Positions 14,303-21,988 of a stretch of 64,000 bases of DNA are shown here, piece by piece (position 1 is the stretch's first letter; the number at the start of each line of letters is the position of its first letter). This stretch comes from Pedomonas sp051304405 (GTDB taxonomy: Bacteria; Pseudomonadota; Alphaproteobacteria; Sphingomonadales; Sphingomonadaceae), in assembly GCF_051304405.1 (NCBI RefSeq), contig NZ_JBPPGG010000004.1, positions 124,001 through 188,000 on the forward strand, in the 5' to 3' direction. The notes beneath the pieces are model-generated. The model made no database searches. It was not told the origin of the DNA and saw nothing but the letters and a program-made list of their open reading frames with translations. The translations under genes and the position numbers were made by a program.

Positions 14303-14818
14303 ATGGTGACGACAGAATCGCTCATCCCTTACGAAGACTATGTCCAGGCTGCGCTGCGCAGCGTGGTGGCCCGCGTGCTCAAGTCGGTGGAAAAGGGCGG
14401 CCTGCCCGGCCAGCACCACTTCTACATCGCCTTCAAGACCCGCTATCCGGGCGTGGTGCTGCCCAAGCAGCTCCTTGAGAAGTACCCGGACGAGATCACC
14501 ATCGTGCTGCAGAACCGCTACTGGGATCTGCATGTGCACGAGGACTTCTTCGAGGTGAGCCTGTCGTTCAACCAGGTGCCGGCCCACATCGTGGTGCCCT
14601 ATGCGGCGCTGGTGGGCTTCGTGGACCCGGCCGTGAACTTCGGCCTGCAATTCCAGCCGCCCGAGGCCGAGGTTCTGCCGCAGGCGGTGCCGGACGAAAC
14701 GCCCGCGCCCCAGGCGGAGGAACCGGCCGCGCCCGCGCCCGCATCCGGCGACGCGCCGGCAGACGAGGGCGGCAGCAGCAACGTCATCACGCTCGACCGC
14801 TTCCGCAAGAAGTCCTGA
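14303..14818 (+). CDS. sspB: SspB, ssrA-tag ClpXP specificity adaptor
   Basis: Alphaproteobacterial SspB tethers ssrA-tagged proteins to ClpX for degradation. The 171-residue product starts MVTTESLIPYEDYVQAALR and contains HHFYIAFKTRYPGVVLPK, DEITIVLQNRYWDL and VPAHIVVPYAALVGFVDP, which match the SspB fold, then an acidic Pro/Ala-rich disordered linker (about residues 115-155) and a short basic end VITLDRFRKKS that corresponds to the ClpX-binding tail. A GTG at 14288 would extend it by five residues. It begins about 70 bases after ssrA, a functional pairing of tag-coding RNA and tag reader. Confidence 0.9.
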   Translation: MVTTESLIPYEDYVQAALRSVVARVLKSVEKGGLPGQHHFYIAFKTRYPGVVLPKQLLEKYPDEITIVLQNRYWDLHVHEDFFEVSLSFNQVPAHIVVPYAALVGFVDPAVNFGLQFQPPEAEVLPQAVPDETPAPQAEEPAAPAPASGDAPADEGGSSNVITLDRFRKKS

Positions 14819-14953
14819 CCGGGGCGCCCGCGCTCCTGTTGTCCAGCCTCCCCGCTGCGATCCTTGTGGCGCCTTGATCCTTTCGTGATCGCACTTACCT
14901 GAGCACAGCAGCGCCATCGCGTCGTGCGGGGCGGATGGACGGGTAAGGAGCGG

Positions 14954-16351
14954 ATGATGACAACGCGCACGGAAACCGACAGCTTCGGCCCCATCGACGT
15001 GCCCGGCGAGCGCTACTGGGGCGCGCAGACGCAGCGATCCATCCAGAACTTCCCCATCGGGGGCGAGCGGATGCCGCCGCCGCTCATCCATGCGCTGGGC
15101 TACATCAAATGGGCCGCGGCGCGGGTCAACGCGCGCTTCGGCGACCTGGAAGGCCAGCTGGCGCAGGCCATCGAAACGGCCGCGCGCGAGGTGGCCGAAG
15201 GCCGCCACGACGACGAGTTCCCGCTGGTGGTGTGGCAGACCGGCTCCGGCACCCAGAGCAACATGAACGCCAACGAGGTGATCGCGGGCCGCGCCAACGA
15301 GATCCTGCTGGGCGTCCGGGGCGGCAAGCATCCGGTGCACCCCAACGACCATGTGAACCGCTCCCAGTCCTCCAACGACACCTTCCCCACCGCCATGCAC
15401 GTGGCCGCCGCCCGCGAGGTGGTGGAGCGGCTGATCCCGGCGCTCCTCCACCTTCAGGAGGCGCTGGAGGCCAAGGCGGAAAGCTGGGCGGACATCATCA
15501 AGATCGGCCGCACCCACCTTCAGGACGCAACCCCGGTAACGCTGGGGCAGGAGTTCTCCGGCTATGCTCACCAGGTCGCCGCCGGGATCGAGCGGCTGAA
15601 GGCGGCGCTGCCGCGCGTCTACGAACTGGCGCAGGGCGGCACGGCGGTCGGCACCGGCCTCAACACCCGGCAGGGCTGGGCCGAGGCCATCGCGCTGGAA
15701 TTGCGGGAGCTGACCGGCCTGCCGTTCGTCACCGCCCCCAACAAGTTCGAGGCGCTGGCCACCCACGACGCCATGGTGGAACTGTCCGGCGCGCTCAACA
15801 CCATCGCCGTCAGCCTCAACAAGATCGCCAACGATATCCGCCTGCTCGGCAGCGGGCCGCGCTGCGGGCTGGGCGAGTTGAAGCTGCCCGAGAACGAGCC
15901 GGGCTCCTCCATCATGCCGGGCAAGGTGAACCCCACGCAGGCGGAAAGCCTCACCATGGTGGCGGCGCAGGTGATGGGCAACCACACCACCGTGACGGTG
16001 GCGGGCGCGCAGGGCCACTTCGAGCTGAACGTGTTCAAGCCGGTGATCGCCTACAACGTGCTGCAATCCATCCGCCTGCTGGCGGACGGGGCGCGCTCGT
16101 TCACCGACCGCTGCGTCGCCGGCATCGAGCCGAACCGGGAGCGCATCGACGCCATCATCAACGAAAGCCTGATGCTGGTGACGGCGCTCGCGCCCGAGAT
16201 CGGCTACGACAACGCCGCAAAGATCGCCAAACACGCCCACCACAACGGCACCACCCTGCTGGAGGCCGGGCTGGCGCTGGGCCTGATCACCGAGGAACGC
16301 TTCCGCGCCGTGGTGCGGCCCGAGAAGATGCTCGGCCCCTCCGGGGCGTGA
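14954..16351 (+). CDS. fumC: Fumarate hydratase class II
   Basis: Interconverts fumarate and malate in the TCA cycle, cytosolic homotetramer. The 465-residue product has the superfamily signature GSSIMPGKVNPTQ (catalytic Ser loop), the TGSGTQSNMNANEVIA substrate-binding segment and GRTHLQDATPVTLGQEFSGY. ATG at 14954 sits 3 bases after TAAGGAG; earlier in-frame starts lack such a site. Lies 135 bases downstream of sspB; followed by composite repeat copy B. Iron-free class II type as judged by family, not the class I Fe-S enzyme. Confidence 0.97.
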   Translation: MMTTRTETDSFGPIDVPGERYWGAQTQRSIQNFPIGGERMPPPLIHALGYIKWAAARVNARFGDLEGQLAQAIETAAREVAEGRHDDEFPLVVWQTGSGTQSNMNANEVIAGRANEILLGVRGGKHPVHPNDHVNRSQSSNDTFPTAMHVAAAREVVERLIPALLHLQEALEAKAESWADIIKIGRTHLQDATPVTLGQEFSGYAHQVAAGIERLKAALPRVYELAQGGTAVGTGLNTRQGWAEAIALELRELTGLPFVTAPNKFEALATHDAMVELSGALNTIAVSLNKIANDIRLLGSGPRCGLGELKLPENEPGSSIMPGKVNPTQAESLTMVAAQVMGNHTTVTVAGAQGHFELNVFKPVIAYNVLQSIRLLADGARSFTDRCVAGIEPNRERIDAIINESLMLVTALAPEIGYDNAAKIAKHAHHNGTTLLEAGLALGLITEERFRAVVRPEKMLGPSGA

Positions 16352-16382
16352 GGGCGGAGCGGTGTTTGAATGAGGTTTGATT

Positions 16383-16547
16383 GCAGGAGGGGCTTACCCC
16401 TCCTGCACCTTCCGTTCGATTCAAAGGGGCCGTGTCCTTCAAACCAGGGGCGCGGCCCTGTTCAAATGGGTTGATCGGGATGCACCCGGTCTTTCCCGCG
16501 CACGTCCCGAAAAAGGGAGGGAGTGCAGAGGGTCCGCGACCCTCTGC
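16383..16547. repeat. Composite hairpin repeat, copy B
   Basis: Compact copy of the intergenic family, downstream of fumC. Hairpin 1: GCAGGAGGGG (16383-16392) with CCCCTCCTGC (16397-16406). Hairpin 2: a GGGGCCG-type arm (around 16426) with CGCGGCCCT (16451-16459). A 41-base block (16474-16514) identical to copy C follows. Hairpin 3: GCAGAGGGTC (16525-16534) with GACCCTCTGC (16538-16547), then AAAA. U tracts lie 5-prime rather than 3-prime of the outer stems, so they are not ordinary terminators. Confidence 0.75.
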
Positions 16548-16632
16548 AAAACAAATCCCCGTGTCCTTCCTCATCCGTTGCGGCAACGATTCCCCTTTGC
16601 GTCCGGGGCGCAGTGCTGGCACACACGGGGGC

Positions 16633-17523
16633 ATGGAAATAGCATTGCACAGCATGACGGGCTTTGCCCGCACGAGCGGCGAGGCCGAGGGGTGGTCCTG
16701 GGCCTGGGAAGTGAAATCGGTCAACGGCCGCAGTCTGGAGGTGCGGCTGCGCCTGCCGGGTGGTTTCGAGGCGCTGGAGCCTCAGGTCCGCGCGGTGTCG
16801 CAGGCGCGGCTGGCGCGCGGTTCGGTCAATGCGGCGCTGACGGTGACGCCCGCCGCGGGCACTGGCGGCCTTTCCCTCAATCGCGATTTGCTGGACCAGT
16901 ATGCGCGGGCGGCGCTGGCGCTGGCGGAAACCTACGGCCTGCCGAAGCCCGGTCCGGCGGAACTCCTGGCCCTCAGGGGCGTGGTGGAGGGGGAGCCGGC
17001 GCTGGGCGAGGAGGCACGCGCCGCGCTTCATGCCGCCATTCTGGCGGATCTGGAAAAGGCGGTTGGCGAACTGAGGGCGCACCGGGCGCTGGAGGGTGAG
17101 AAGATCGCCGCGCTGCTGGCGTCGCTCCTTGACCGGATTTCCGTTCTGCACGGCGAGGCGGAAGCGGCGTCGCGCGAGCAGCCCGCCATGATCCGCCAGC
17201 GGCTGGAGGCGCAGATCGAGAGTCTGCTCGCCGGAGACAGGCGGGTGGACCCGGACCGGCTGGCGCAGGAGGTGGCGCTGATCGCGGTGAAGGCGGACGT
17301 GCGCGAGGAGCTGGACCGGCTCAAGGCCCATGTGGAGCAGGCGCAGGCGCTTTTGCGCGCGGGCGGGCCGGTGGGCCGCAAGTTCGACTTCCTGGCGCAG
17401 GAGCTGAACCGGGAGGCGACGACCCTGTGCAACAAGTCCGCCACCGTGGAGCTGAACCGGGTCGGCCTTGACCTGAAGGCGACGATCGATCAACTCCGCG
17501 AGCAGGTTCAGAATATCGAGTAG
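16633..17523 (+). CDS. yicC: YicC/YloC family protein
   Basis: Family of RNA endonuclease-like proteins; the E. coli member promotes degradation of certain small RNAs. The 296-residue product has the diagnostic start MEIALHSMTGFARTSGE and WEVKSVNGRSLEVRLRLPGG, then a long helical middle and the strongly conserved C-terminus VGRKFDFLAQELNREATTLC and NKSATVELNRVGLDLKATID. ATG at 16633 is preferred; ATG 16654 (MTGFAR) would trim conserved residues. Only 20 bases separate it from gmk, a yicC-gmk pairing common in proteobacteria. Confidence 0.93.
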   Translation: MEIALHSMTGFARTSGEAEGWSWAWEVKSVNGRSLEVRLRLPGGFEALEPQVRAVSQARLARGSVNAALTVTPAAGTGGLSLNRDLLDQYARAALALAETYGLPKPGPAELLALRGVVEGEPALGEEARAALHAAILADLEKAVGELRAHRALEGEKIAALLASLLDRISVLHGEAEAASREQPAMIRQRLEAQIESLLAGDRRVDPDRLAQEVALIAVKADVREELDRLKAHVEQAQALLRAGGPVGRKFDFLAQELNREATTLCNKSATVELNRVGLDLKATIDQLREQVQNIE

Positions 17524-17543
17524 TTTGTGGAAGGCGGAAGTCT

Positions 17544-18185
17544 ATGCCCTCGGTGGTTTCCTCCGGCGTGCGCCGTGGTTTGATGTTTGTGCTGTCGTCT
17601 CCGTCGGGGGCGGGCAAGTCGACCCTGTCGCGCCTGCTGCTCAAGGACGACAGCAACATCGTCATGTCCGTCTCGGCGACGACCCGCCCGCCGCGCCCCG
17701 GCGAGGCGCACGGCAAGGATTACTACTTCGTCAGCCACGCCGAGTTCGACGACATGGTGCGCGACGGCGCCTTTCTCGAATGGGCGACGGTGTTCTCCAA
17801 CCGCTACGGCACGCCGCGCGGCCCGGTGGAGCAGGCGCTGGCCGAAGGCCGGGACGTGCTGTTCGACATTGACTGGCAGGGCACGCAGCAGCTGGCGCAG
17901 CAGGTGCAGGGGGATCTGGTGCGGGTGTTCATCCTGCCGCCCTCCATGCAGGCGCTGGAGCACCGGCTGCGCAGCCGGGCGCAGGATTCCGACGAAGTGA
18001 TCGCGGGCCGCATGGCGCGCGCGGCGGACGAGATCAGCCACTGGGCCGAGTATGACTACGTGCTGGTCAACGACGATCTGGAACGCTGCTTGTCGCAGGT
18101 GAAAACCATTCTGGCGGCGGAGCGGCTCAAGCGGGCTCGACAAATCGGCCTGGCGGAGTTTGTGAAGGGTATGCTCGATACCTAA
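17544..18185 (+). CDS. gmk: Guanylate kinase
   Basis: Phosphorylates GMP to GDP using ATP. The 213-residue protein carries the P-loop SSPSGAGKST (about residues 18-27), the GMP-binding segment SATTRPPRPGEAHGKDYYFV and the FLEWATVFSNRYGTPRGPVE region typical of the family, ending with the LID and KTILAAERLKRARQ helix. Start ATG at 17544 follows GGAAGGCGGAAGTCT. Probably cotranscribed with yicC and possibly with the protease gene that starts 36 bases later. Confidence 0.97.
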   Translation: MPSVVSSGVRRGLMFVLSSPSGAGKSTLSRLLLKDDSNIVMSVSATTRPPRPGEAHGKDYYFVSHAEFDDMVRDGAFLEWATVFSNRYGTPRGPVEQALAEGRDVLFDIDWQGTQQLAQQVQGDLVRVFILPPSMQALEHRLRSRAQDSDEVIAGRMARAADEISHWAEYDYVLVNDDLERCLSQVKTILAAERLKRARQIGLAEFVKGMLDT

Positions 18186-18221
18186 ATAGGCTGGGATGTC
18201 ATAACCATAAGAGGCTGCTCA

Positions 18222-19703
18222 ATGCGATCACTGATGTGGCTAGGCACTGGATTGGTGGCGGGCCTCGGGCTCGCCTGGGGCGTCACCACCGGGCCGGACG
18301 GGACAAGCAACGGGTCGGTGGCGGAAGCGCAGACCGCCCAGACGAGCGAAACCCAGACCCAGCGGGTCACGCCCACATCGACCGCGCAGGTGCAGCTTTC
18401 CTACGCGCCGGTGGTGCAGCGGGTCTCCCCCTCGGTGGTGAACATCTACACCAAGAAGGTGATCCAGCGTCAGCCGCTGATGGATGACCCCTTCTTCCGC
18501 TTCTTCTTCGGCGGACGGCAGGCCCAGCCCCGGGTGCAGAACTCGCTGGGCAGCGGCGTGATCGTGCGCTCGGACGGCCTCATCGTCACCAACCGCCACG
18601 TGGTGGGCGACGCGGACGAGATCATCGTGGTGCTGGCGGACCGGCGCGAGTTCGAGGGCAAGGTGATCCTTCAGGACCAGCGTTCGGACCTGGCGCTGGT
18701 GCAGATCGACACCAAGGGCAAGGATCTGCCGGTGATGCTGCTGGGCGACAGCGACCGGTTGCAGGTGGGCGACATCACGCTCGCCATCGGCAACCCGTTC
18801 GGCGTGGGCCAGACCGTGACGCAGGGCATCGTCTCGGCGGTGCGCTCCGGCGGCGGGCCGACCGGCTACCAGTATTACATCCAGACGGACGCGGCCATTA
18901 ACCCCGGCAACTCGGGCGGCGCGCTGGTCAACCTGGCGGGCGAGCTGATCGGCATCAACACCTTCATCGCCTCGCCCACCGGCGGGTCGGTCGGCGTCGG
19001 CTTTGCCGTGCCGGTGAACATGGTCAAGTCGATCATCGGCGCGGCGGGCACCGGCAAGCTGGTGCGCCCGTGGGTCGGCGTCGAGGGTCAGGCGGTCGAT
19101 TCGGATATCGCGGCGGGGCTGGGCCTCGACCGGCCGCGCGGCGTGCTGGTCAACCGGCTGAGCGCCAAGTCTCCGGCGGCGGCGGCGGGCCTGCGGGCGG
19201 GCGACGTCATCACCGCCATCGACGGCAAGGAAGTGACCGACAGCTCCGAACTTCAGTTCCGCGTCGCGACCAAGAACATCGGCTCCACGGCCATCTTCAC
19301 CGTGCTGCGCGACGGCAAGGCGCAGAACATCAAGGTCAAGATGTCCCCGCCGCCGGAGGTGCCGCCGCGCAACCTGACCGTGCTGCGCGGCAATCACCTG
19401 TTCTCCGGCGTGCAGGTGGGCAACCTCTCGCCCGCCTTCGCCATGGAACTGGGCGGCGGCCTGCCGGAGCAGGGCGTGGTGATCCTCGAAATGGCGGCCA
19501 ACTCCCCGGCGGCGCGGCTGGGTGTGCTCCAGCCCGGCGACATCATCGAGGCGGTCAACGGCACCGCCATCGCGACGGTGGACCAGCTGCAATCGGTGCT
19601 GTCCAAGAGCGGATCGGGTGCCATCTCCTTCCGCTTCCAGCGCGGCAACCAGCGCGGCGAATGCGCGGTGCGCCCGCCCGCCTACATCACCTGCCGCCAG
19701 TAG
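18222..19703 (+). CDS. degQ: Do/DegQ family periplasmic serine protease
   Basis: HtrA-type envelope quality-control protease, 493 residues. N-terminal hydrophobic segment (MRSLMWLGTGLVAGLGLAWG) exports it; the trypsin-like domain has His126 (TNRHVVGDA), Asp156 (QRSDLALVQ) and Ser231 (NPGNSGGALVN); two PDZ domains follow (GVLVNRLSAKSPAAAAGLRA and GVVILEMAANSPAARLGVLQ). The C-terminus ECAVRPPAYITCRQ adds two cysteines, which could form a disulphide. degP, degQ and degS members are hard to separate by eye, so the symbol is a family label. A strong terminator lies 120 bases downstream inside composite repeat copy C. Confidence 0.92.
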   Translation: MRSLMWLGTGLVAGLGLAWGVTTGPDGTSNGSVAEAQTAQTSETQTQRVTPTSTAQVQLSYAPVVQRVSPSVVNIYTKKVIQRQPLMDDPFFRFFFGGRQAQPRVQNSLGSGVIVRSDGLIVTNRHVVGDADEIIVVLADRREFEGKVILQDQRSDLALVQIDTKGKDLPVMLLGDSDRLQVGDITLAIGNPFGVGQTVTQGIVSAVRSGGGPTGYQYYIQTDAAINPGNSGGALVNLAGELIGINTFIASPTGGSVGVGFAVPVNMVKSIIGAAGTGKLVRPWVGVEGQAVDSDIAAGLGLDRPRGVLVNRLSAKSPAAAAGLRAGDVITAIDGKEVTDSSELQFRVATKNIGSTAIFTVLRDGKAQNIKVKMSPPPEVPPRNLTVLRGNHLFSGVQVGNLSPAFAMELGGGLPEQGVVILEMAANSPAARLGVLQPGDIIEAVNGTAIATVDQLQSVLSKSGSGAISFRFQRGNQRGECAVRPPAYITCRQ

Positions 19704-19726
19704 GGGTTTTTTTGAGGGGATTTTTT

Positions 19727-19944
19727 GCAGGAGGGGCCCCGTGCGCGGAGGCGCACATTCAATGGCCCCTGCGCGGAGGCGCACAAACGATCACTCCCCT
19801 CCTGGCAACCTCCCAATCGATTCAAAGGGCCGTGTTCTTCATGAAGGGCGCGGCCCTTTTTTATGGGTTCATCGGGATGCACCCGGTCTTTCCCGCGCAC
19901 GTCCCGAAAAACGAAGGGAGTGCAGAGGGTCCGTGACCCTCTGC
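19727..19944. repeat. Composite hairpin repeat, copy C, with internal insertion
   Basis: Fullest copy, in the convergent gap between degQ and acyP. Outer hairpin 1 arms GCAGGAGGGG (19727-19736) and CCCCTCCTGGC (19796-19806) are separated by an extra 59 bases carrying two near-identical mini-hairpins, TGCGCGGAGGCGCAC at 19742 and 19770. Hairpin 2 is the degQ terminator. The 41-base block shared exactly with copy B is at 19871-19911. Hairpin 3: GCAGAGGGTC (19922-19931) with GACCCTCTGC (19935-19944), then AAAAA. Confidence 0.75.
19824..19862 (+). terminator. degQ terminator (hairpin 2 of copy C)
   Basis: AAAGGGCCG (19824-19832) pairs perfectly with CGGCCCTTT (19851-19859) and runs into six consecutive T residues, a classical intrinsic terminator. 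The symmetric A tract also allows function on the minus strand for acyP. It shows that at least one module of the composite repeat has terminator activity potential. Confidence 0.8.
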
Positions 19945-19976
19945 AAAAATCCCCTGAAAAAATCAAAACAGGAAAA

Positions 19977-20297
19977 TCAGACCGTCGGTTTCTGCACGAA
20001 GCCCTTCGGCGTGATGCCGGGCGAGGGCTCAAGGGCGATGTCGGTCACCCGGGCGTGTTCCGGCCCCTGCCAGCAGCGGCGGATCATCTCGTCGACGGTG
20101 GCTTCGGGGCCGACGAACAGGGCCTCGACCGTGCCGTCCTCCCGGTTGCGGACCCAGCCGTCCAGCCCCAGTTCGGTGGCGTTGAGGACGGTCCACTTGC
20201 GGTACCACACACCCTGCACCCGGCCGGAGATGCGGGCGCGCACGGCCTTGTGCCCGGAGGGGAGGGGGTTGGCGGGAAGGGAAGAGTCTTCGGTCAT
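19977..20297 (-). CDS. acyP: Acylphosphatase
   Basis: Small hydrolase of carboxyl-phosphate bonds, 106 residues. The signature ARISGRVQGVWYRKW carries the phosphate-binding loop and catalytic Arg (in VWYR), and GWVRNREDGTVEALFVG supplies the catalytic Asn. The family normally has about 90 residues; here the N-terminus has 15 extra residues (MTEDSSLPANPLPSG). ATG at 20297 lies behind GGGAGCGAGC. Last gene of the minus-strand run that begins at the patatin gene, 32 bases after the ATP12 gene. Confidence 0.93.
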   Translation of the reverse strand: MTEDSSLPANPLPSGHKAVRARISGRVQGVWYRKWTVLNATELGLDGWVRNREDGTVEALFVGPEATVDEMIRRCWQGPEHARVTDIALEPSPGITPKGFVQKPTV

Positions 20298-20329
20298 GTC
20301 GCTCGCTCCCTGTTCTCGGGGGGAAGGGG

Positions 20330-21028
20330 CTAGGCCGCGCGCAGCAGCGCGAGAAAGCGGGCGGCGGCCAGCAGGTCGGCGCGCCGGCTCTCGCGCGCCT
20401 TTTGCGCCAGCGAGTCCTCGCCCCATTTTTCCACCTGGTAGAGTTCGTCCAGTTGCCCGGCCTCGAAGGCGGCCTCGGGGCTGATTTCCCCCTCCCGCAG
20501 CGCCAGCGCGATCACCAGCGAGCCGGTGATGGTGGTGAGGGTGTGGAGGGGTGCCAGCTCCCAGTCCGACAGGCTGTCAACGGCGCGGGCGAGGCGCTGG
20601 AGCGCATCCTCCCCCTGCCGGCGGTGCATGATGCCGGCGGTCACGGTGAGGTTGACGTCGTAGCGACGGCGGGCCCAGTCCACCAGCGGGTTCCAGGTGC
20701 GGGCCTGCCGTTCGGCAAGGTCCGTGGGCCATTCGGCGCGGTAGCAGATCAGGTCGTTCTCGCCGTAGCGGCTGATTTCCCCGACCACCGCCGCGCGCTG
20801 GGGCGAGACCCGGTCGATGGCGGTGTTGGCGTGGCGGGTGAGCGGCATGGCGGCCGGATCGATGGTGTCGGTCTGCGCGTCCCACTCCGCGGCCATGGCC
20901 TCGGCCAGCGCCCCGGCGGGCACCACCAGCACCGCCTTGGAGGGGGTGCGCACCGGCCGCCCGTCCAGATGGATCTGGAAGCCGCCCTCCGTGGGGGCGA
21001 CGGAGACCTGCTTGTAGAAGCGTTTCAT
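20330..21028 (-). CDS. ATP12 family F1-ATPase assembly chaperone
   Basis: Bacterial ATP12 homologue; the mitochondrial protein binds the alpha subunit of F1 during ATP synthase assembly, and these homologues are confined largely to alphaproteobacteria. The 232-residue protein begins MKRFYKQVSVAPTEGGFQI, then LDGRPVRTPSKAVLVVP, AEWDAQTDTIDPAAMPLTRH and WNPLVDWARRRYD, all matching the family, and ends in a helical DELYQVEKWGEDSLAQKARE segment. Start overlaps the stop of the small membrane gene by 4 bases (ATGA), implying translational coupling. Confidence 0.93.
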   Translation of the reverse strand: MKRFYKQVSVAPTEGGFQIHLDGRPVRTPSKAVLVVPAGALAEAMAAEWDAQTDTIDPAAMPLTRHANTAIDRVSPQRAAVVGEISRYGENDLICYRAEWPTDLAERQARTWNPLVDWARRRYDVNLTVTAGIMHRRQGEDALQRLARAVDSLSDWELAPLHTLTTITGSLVIALALREGEISPEAAFEAGQLDELYQVEKWGEDSLAQKARESRRADLLAAARFLALLRAA

Positions 21029-21255
21029 TGCGTCATCGAATCCTTCAGCATGAGCCGCAAGCCCCACAGGCTGAGGGCGAACATCAGCGCCACGGAGGCG
21101 ACGAGCATCTTGATGCCCAGCCGCCGGGTTTCGGCCTCGCCATAGCCGATGAGCGCGCCCAGCTCCAGCCGGGCCAGCACCGTGATGGCGAGCGCGAGCA
21201 GGACAACGCTGGCGATGCCGCCAAGGGCGAGCAGAATCTTGTGGGACCGGGTCAC
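21025..21255 (-). CDS. Small two-helix membrane protein
   Basis: 76 residues with two predicted membrane helices: ILLALGGIASVVLLALAITV (about residues 7-26) and MLVASVALMFALSLWGLRLM (about 50-69), separated by a charged loop GYGEAETRRLG. Not a family I recognise. Both ends overlap neighbours by 4 bases (ATGA with the HAD gene upstream and the ATP12 gene downstream), so it is surely translated and coupled to both. Given its position directly before an F1-ATPase chaperone gene, a link to membrane energetics is possible but not shown. Confidence 0.8.
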   Translation of the reverse strand: MTRSHKILLALGGIASVVLLALAITVLARLELGALIGYGEAETRRLGIKMLVASVALMFALSLWGLRLMLKDSMTQ

Positions 21256-21923
21256 AGGTGGTGCTCCAGCACGTCGTGCAGTTCCTCATACCGTTCGATG
21301 ACGGCGACGGCGCCGGCGGCGCGCAGCTCGTCCGGGTCGTGGTAGCCCCAGGCGACGCCCACGGGCAGGACGCCGGCCGCCACGGCCATCTGGATGTCGT
21401 AGACCGTGTCGCCCACCATGGCGGTACGCTGGGGGTCGGAGGCGGTCTCCGTCATGGCCGCGTGCAGCATGGAGGGGTGCGGCTTGGAGGGGTGCCGGTC
21501 CGCCGTTTGCAGCGTCACGAAGTGGCGTTCGATGCGGTGCTCGGCAAGGCACAGCTGCAAGCCGCGATCGGACTTGCCGGTGGCGATGCCCAGAAGCGAG
21601 CCCTGCGCTTCCAGCGTCTCCAGCACCTCGCGGGTGCCGTCGAACAGGGGCTCGTGGCTCAGCCCGCCCGTCGCCCGCAACTTCTGGAAGGCGAGCTTGT
21701 ACTCCTCGGCCAGCACGAGGTGCAGGTCCGGCTCGGCGTCGGGCAGGATGGCCCGCATGGCCTCCACCAGCGACAGGCCGACGATGCGCCGGGCCGCCTG
21801 GGCGCAGGGTGCCTCCAGCCCGTGCTTGTCGAAGCACAGGGCGAGGGCCTGGACGATGTTGGCCTGGCTGTCCACCAGGGTGCCGTCGCAATCAAAGACG
21901 ACGAGAAGGGGATCGCGGGTCAT
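21252..21923 (-). CDS. HAD family hydrolase, phosphoglycolate-phosphatase-like
   Basis: Haloacid dehalogenase superfamily phosphatase, 223 residues. Motif I VVFDCDGTLVDSQ gives the nucleophile and acid Asp pair; motif II is LGIATGKSDRG (Thr); motif III is PSKPHPSML (Lys); motif IV is MVGDTVYD (Asp). An alpha-helical cap lies between motifs I and II, as in Gph. ATG at 21923 puts motif I at the usual distance from the N-terminus; an upstream start at 21971 would add 16 unlikely residues. Substrate unassigned. Coupled by overlap to the small membrane gene. Confidence 0.9.
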   Translation of the reverse strand: MTRDPLLVVFDCDGTLVDSQANIVQALALCFDKHGLEAPCAQAARRIVGLSLVEAMRAILPDAEPDLHLVLAEEYKLAFQKLRATGGLSHEPLFDGTREVLETLEAQGSLLGIATGKSDRGLQLCLAEHRIERHFVTLQTADRHPSKPHPSMLHAAMTETASDPQRTAMVGDTVYDIQMAVAAGVLPVGVAWGYHDPDELRAAGAVAVIERYEELHDVLEHHL

Positions 21924-21988
21924 GCGCGGCGCTGCTCTGATCTGCTCTGTCCTGCTCCGGTGTTGCTCCACGCCCGGTCGCGTCCGCC

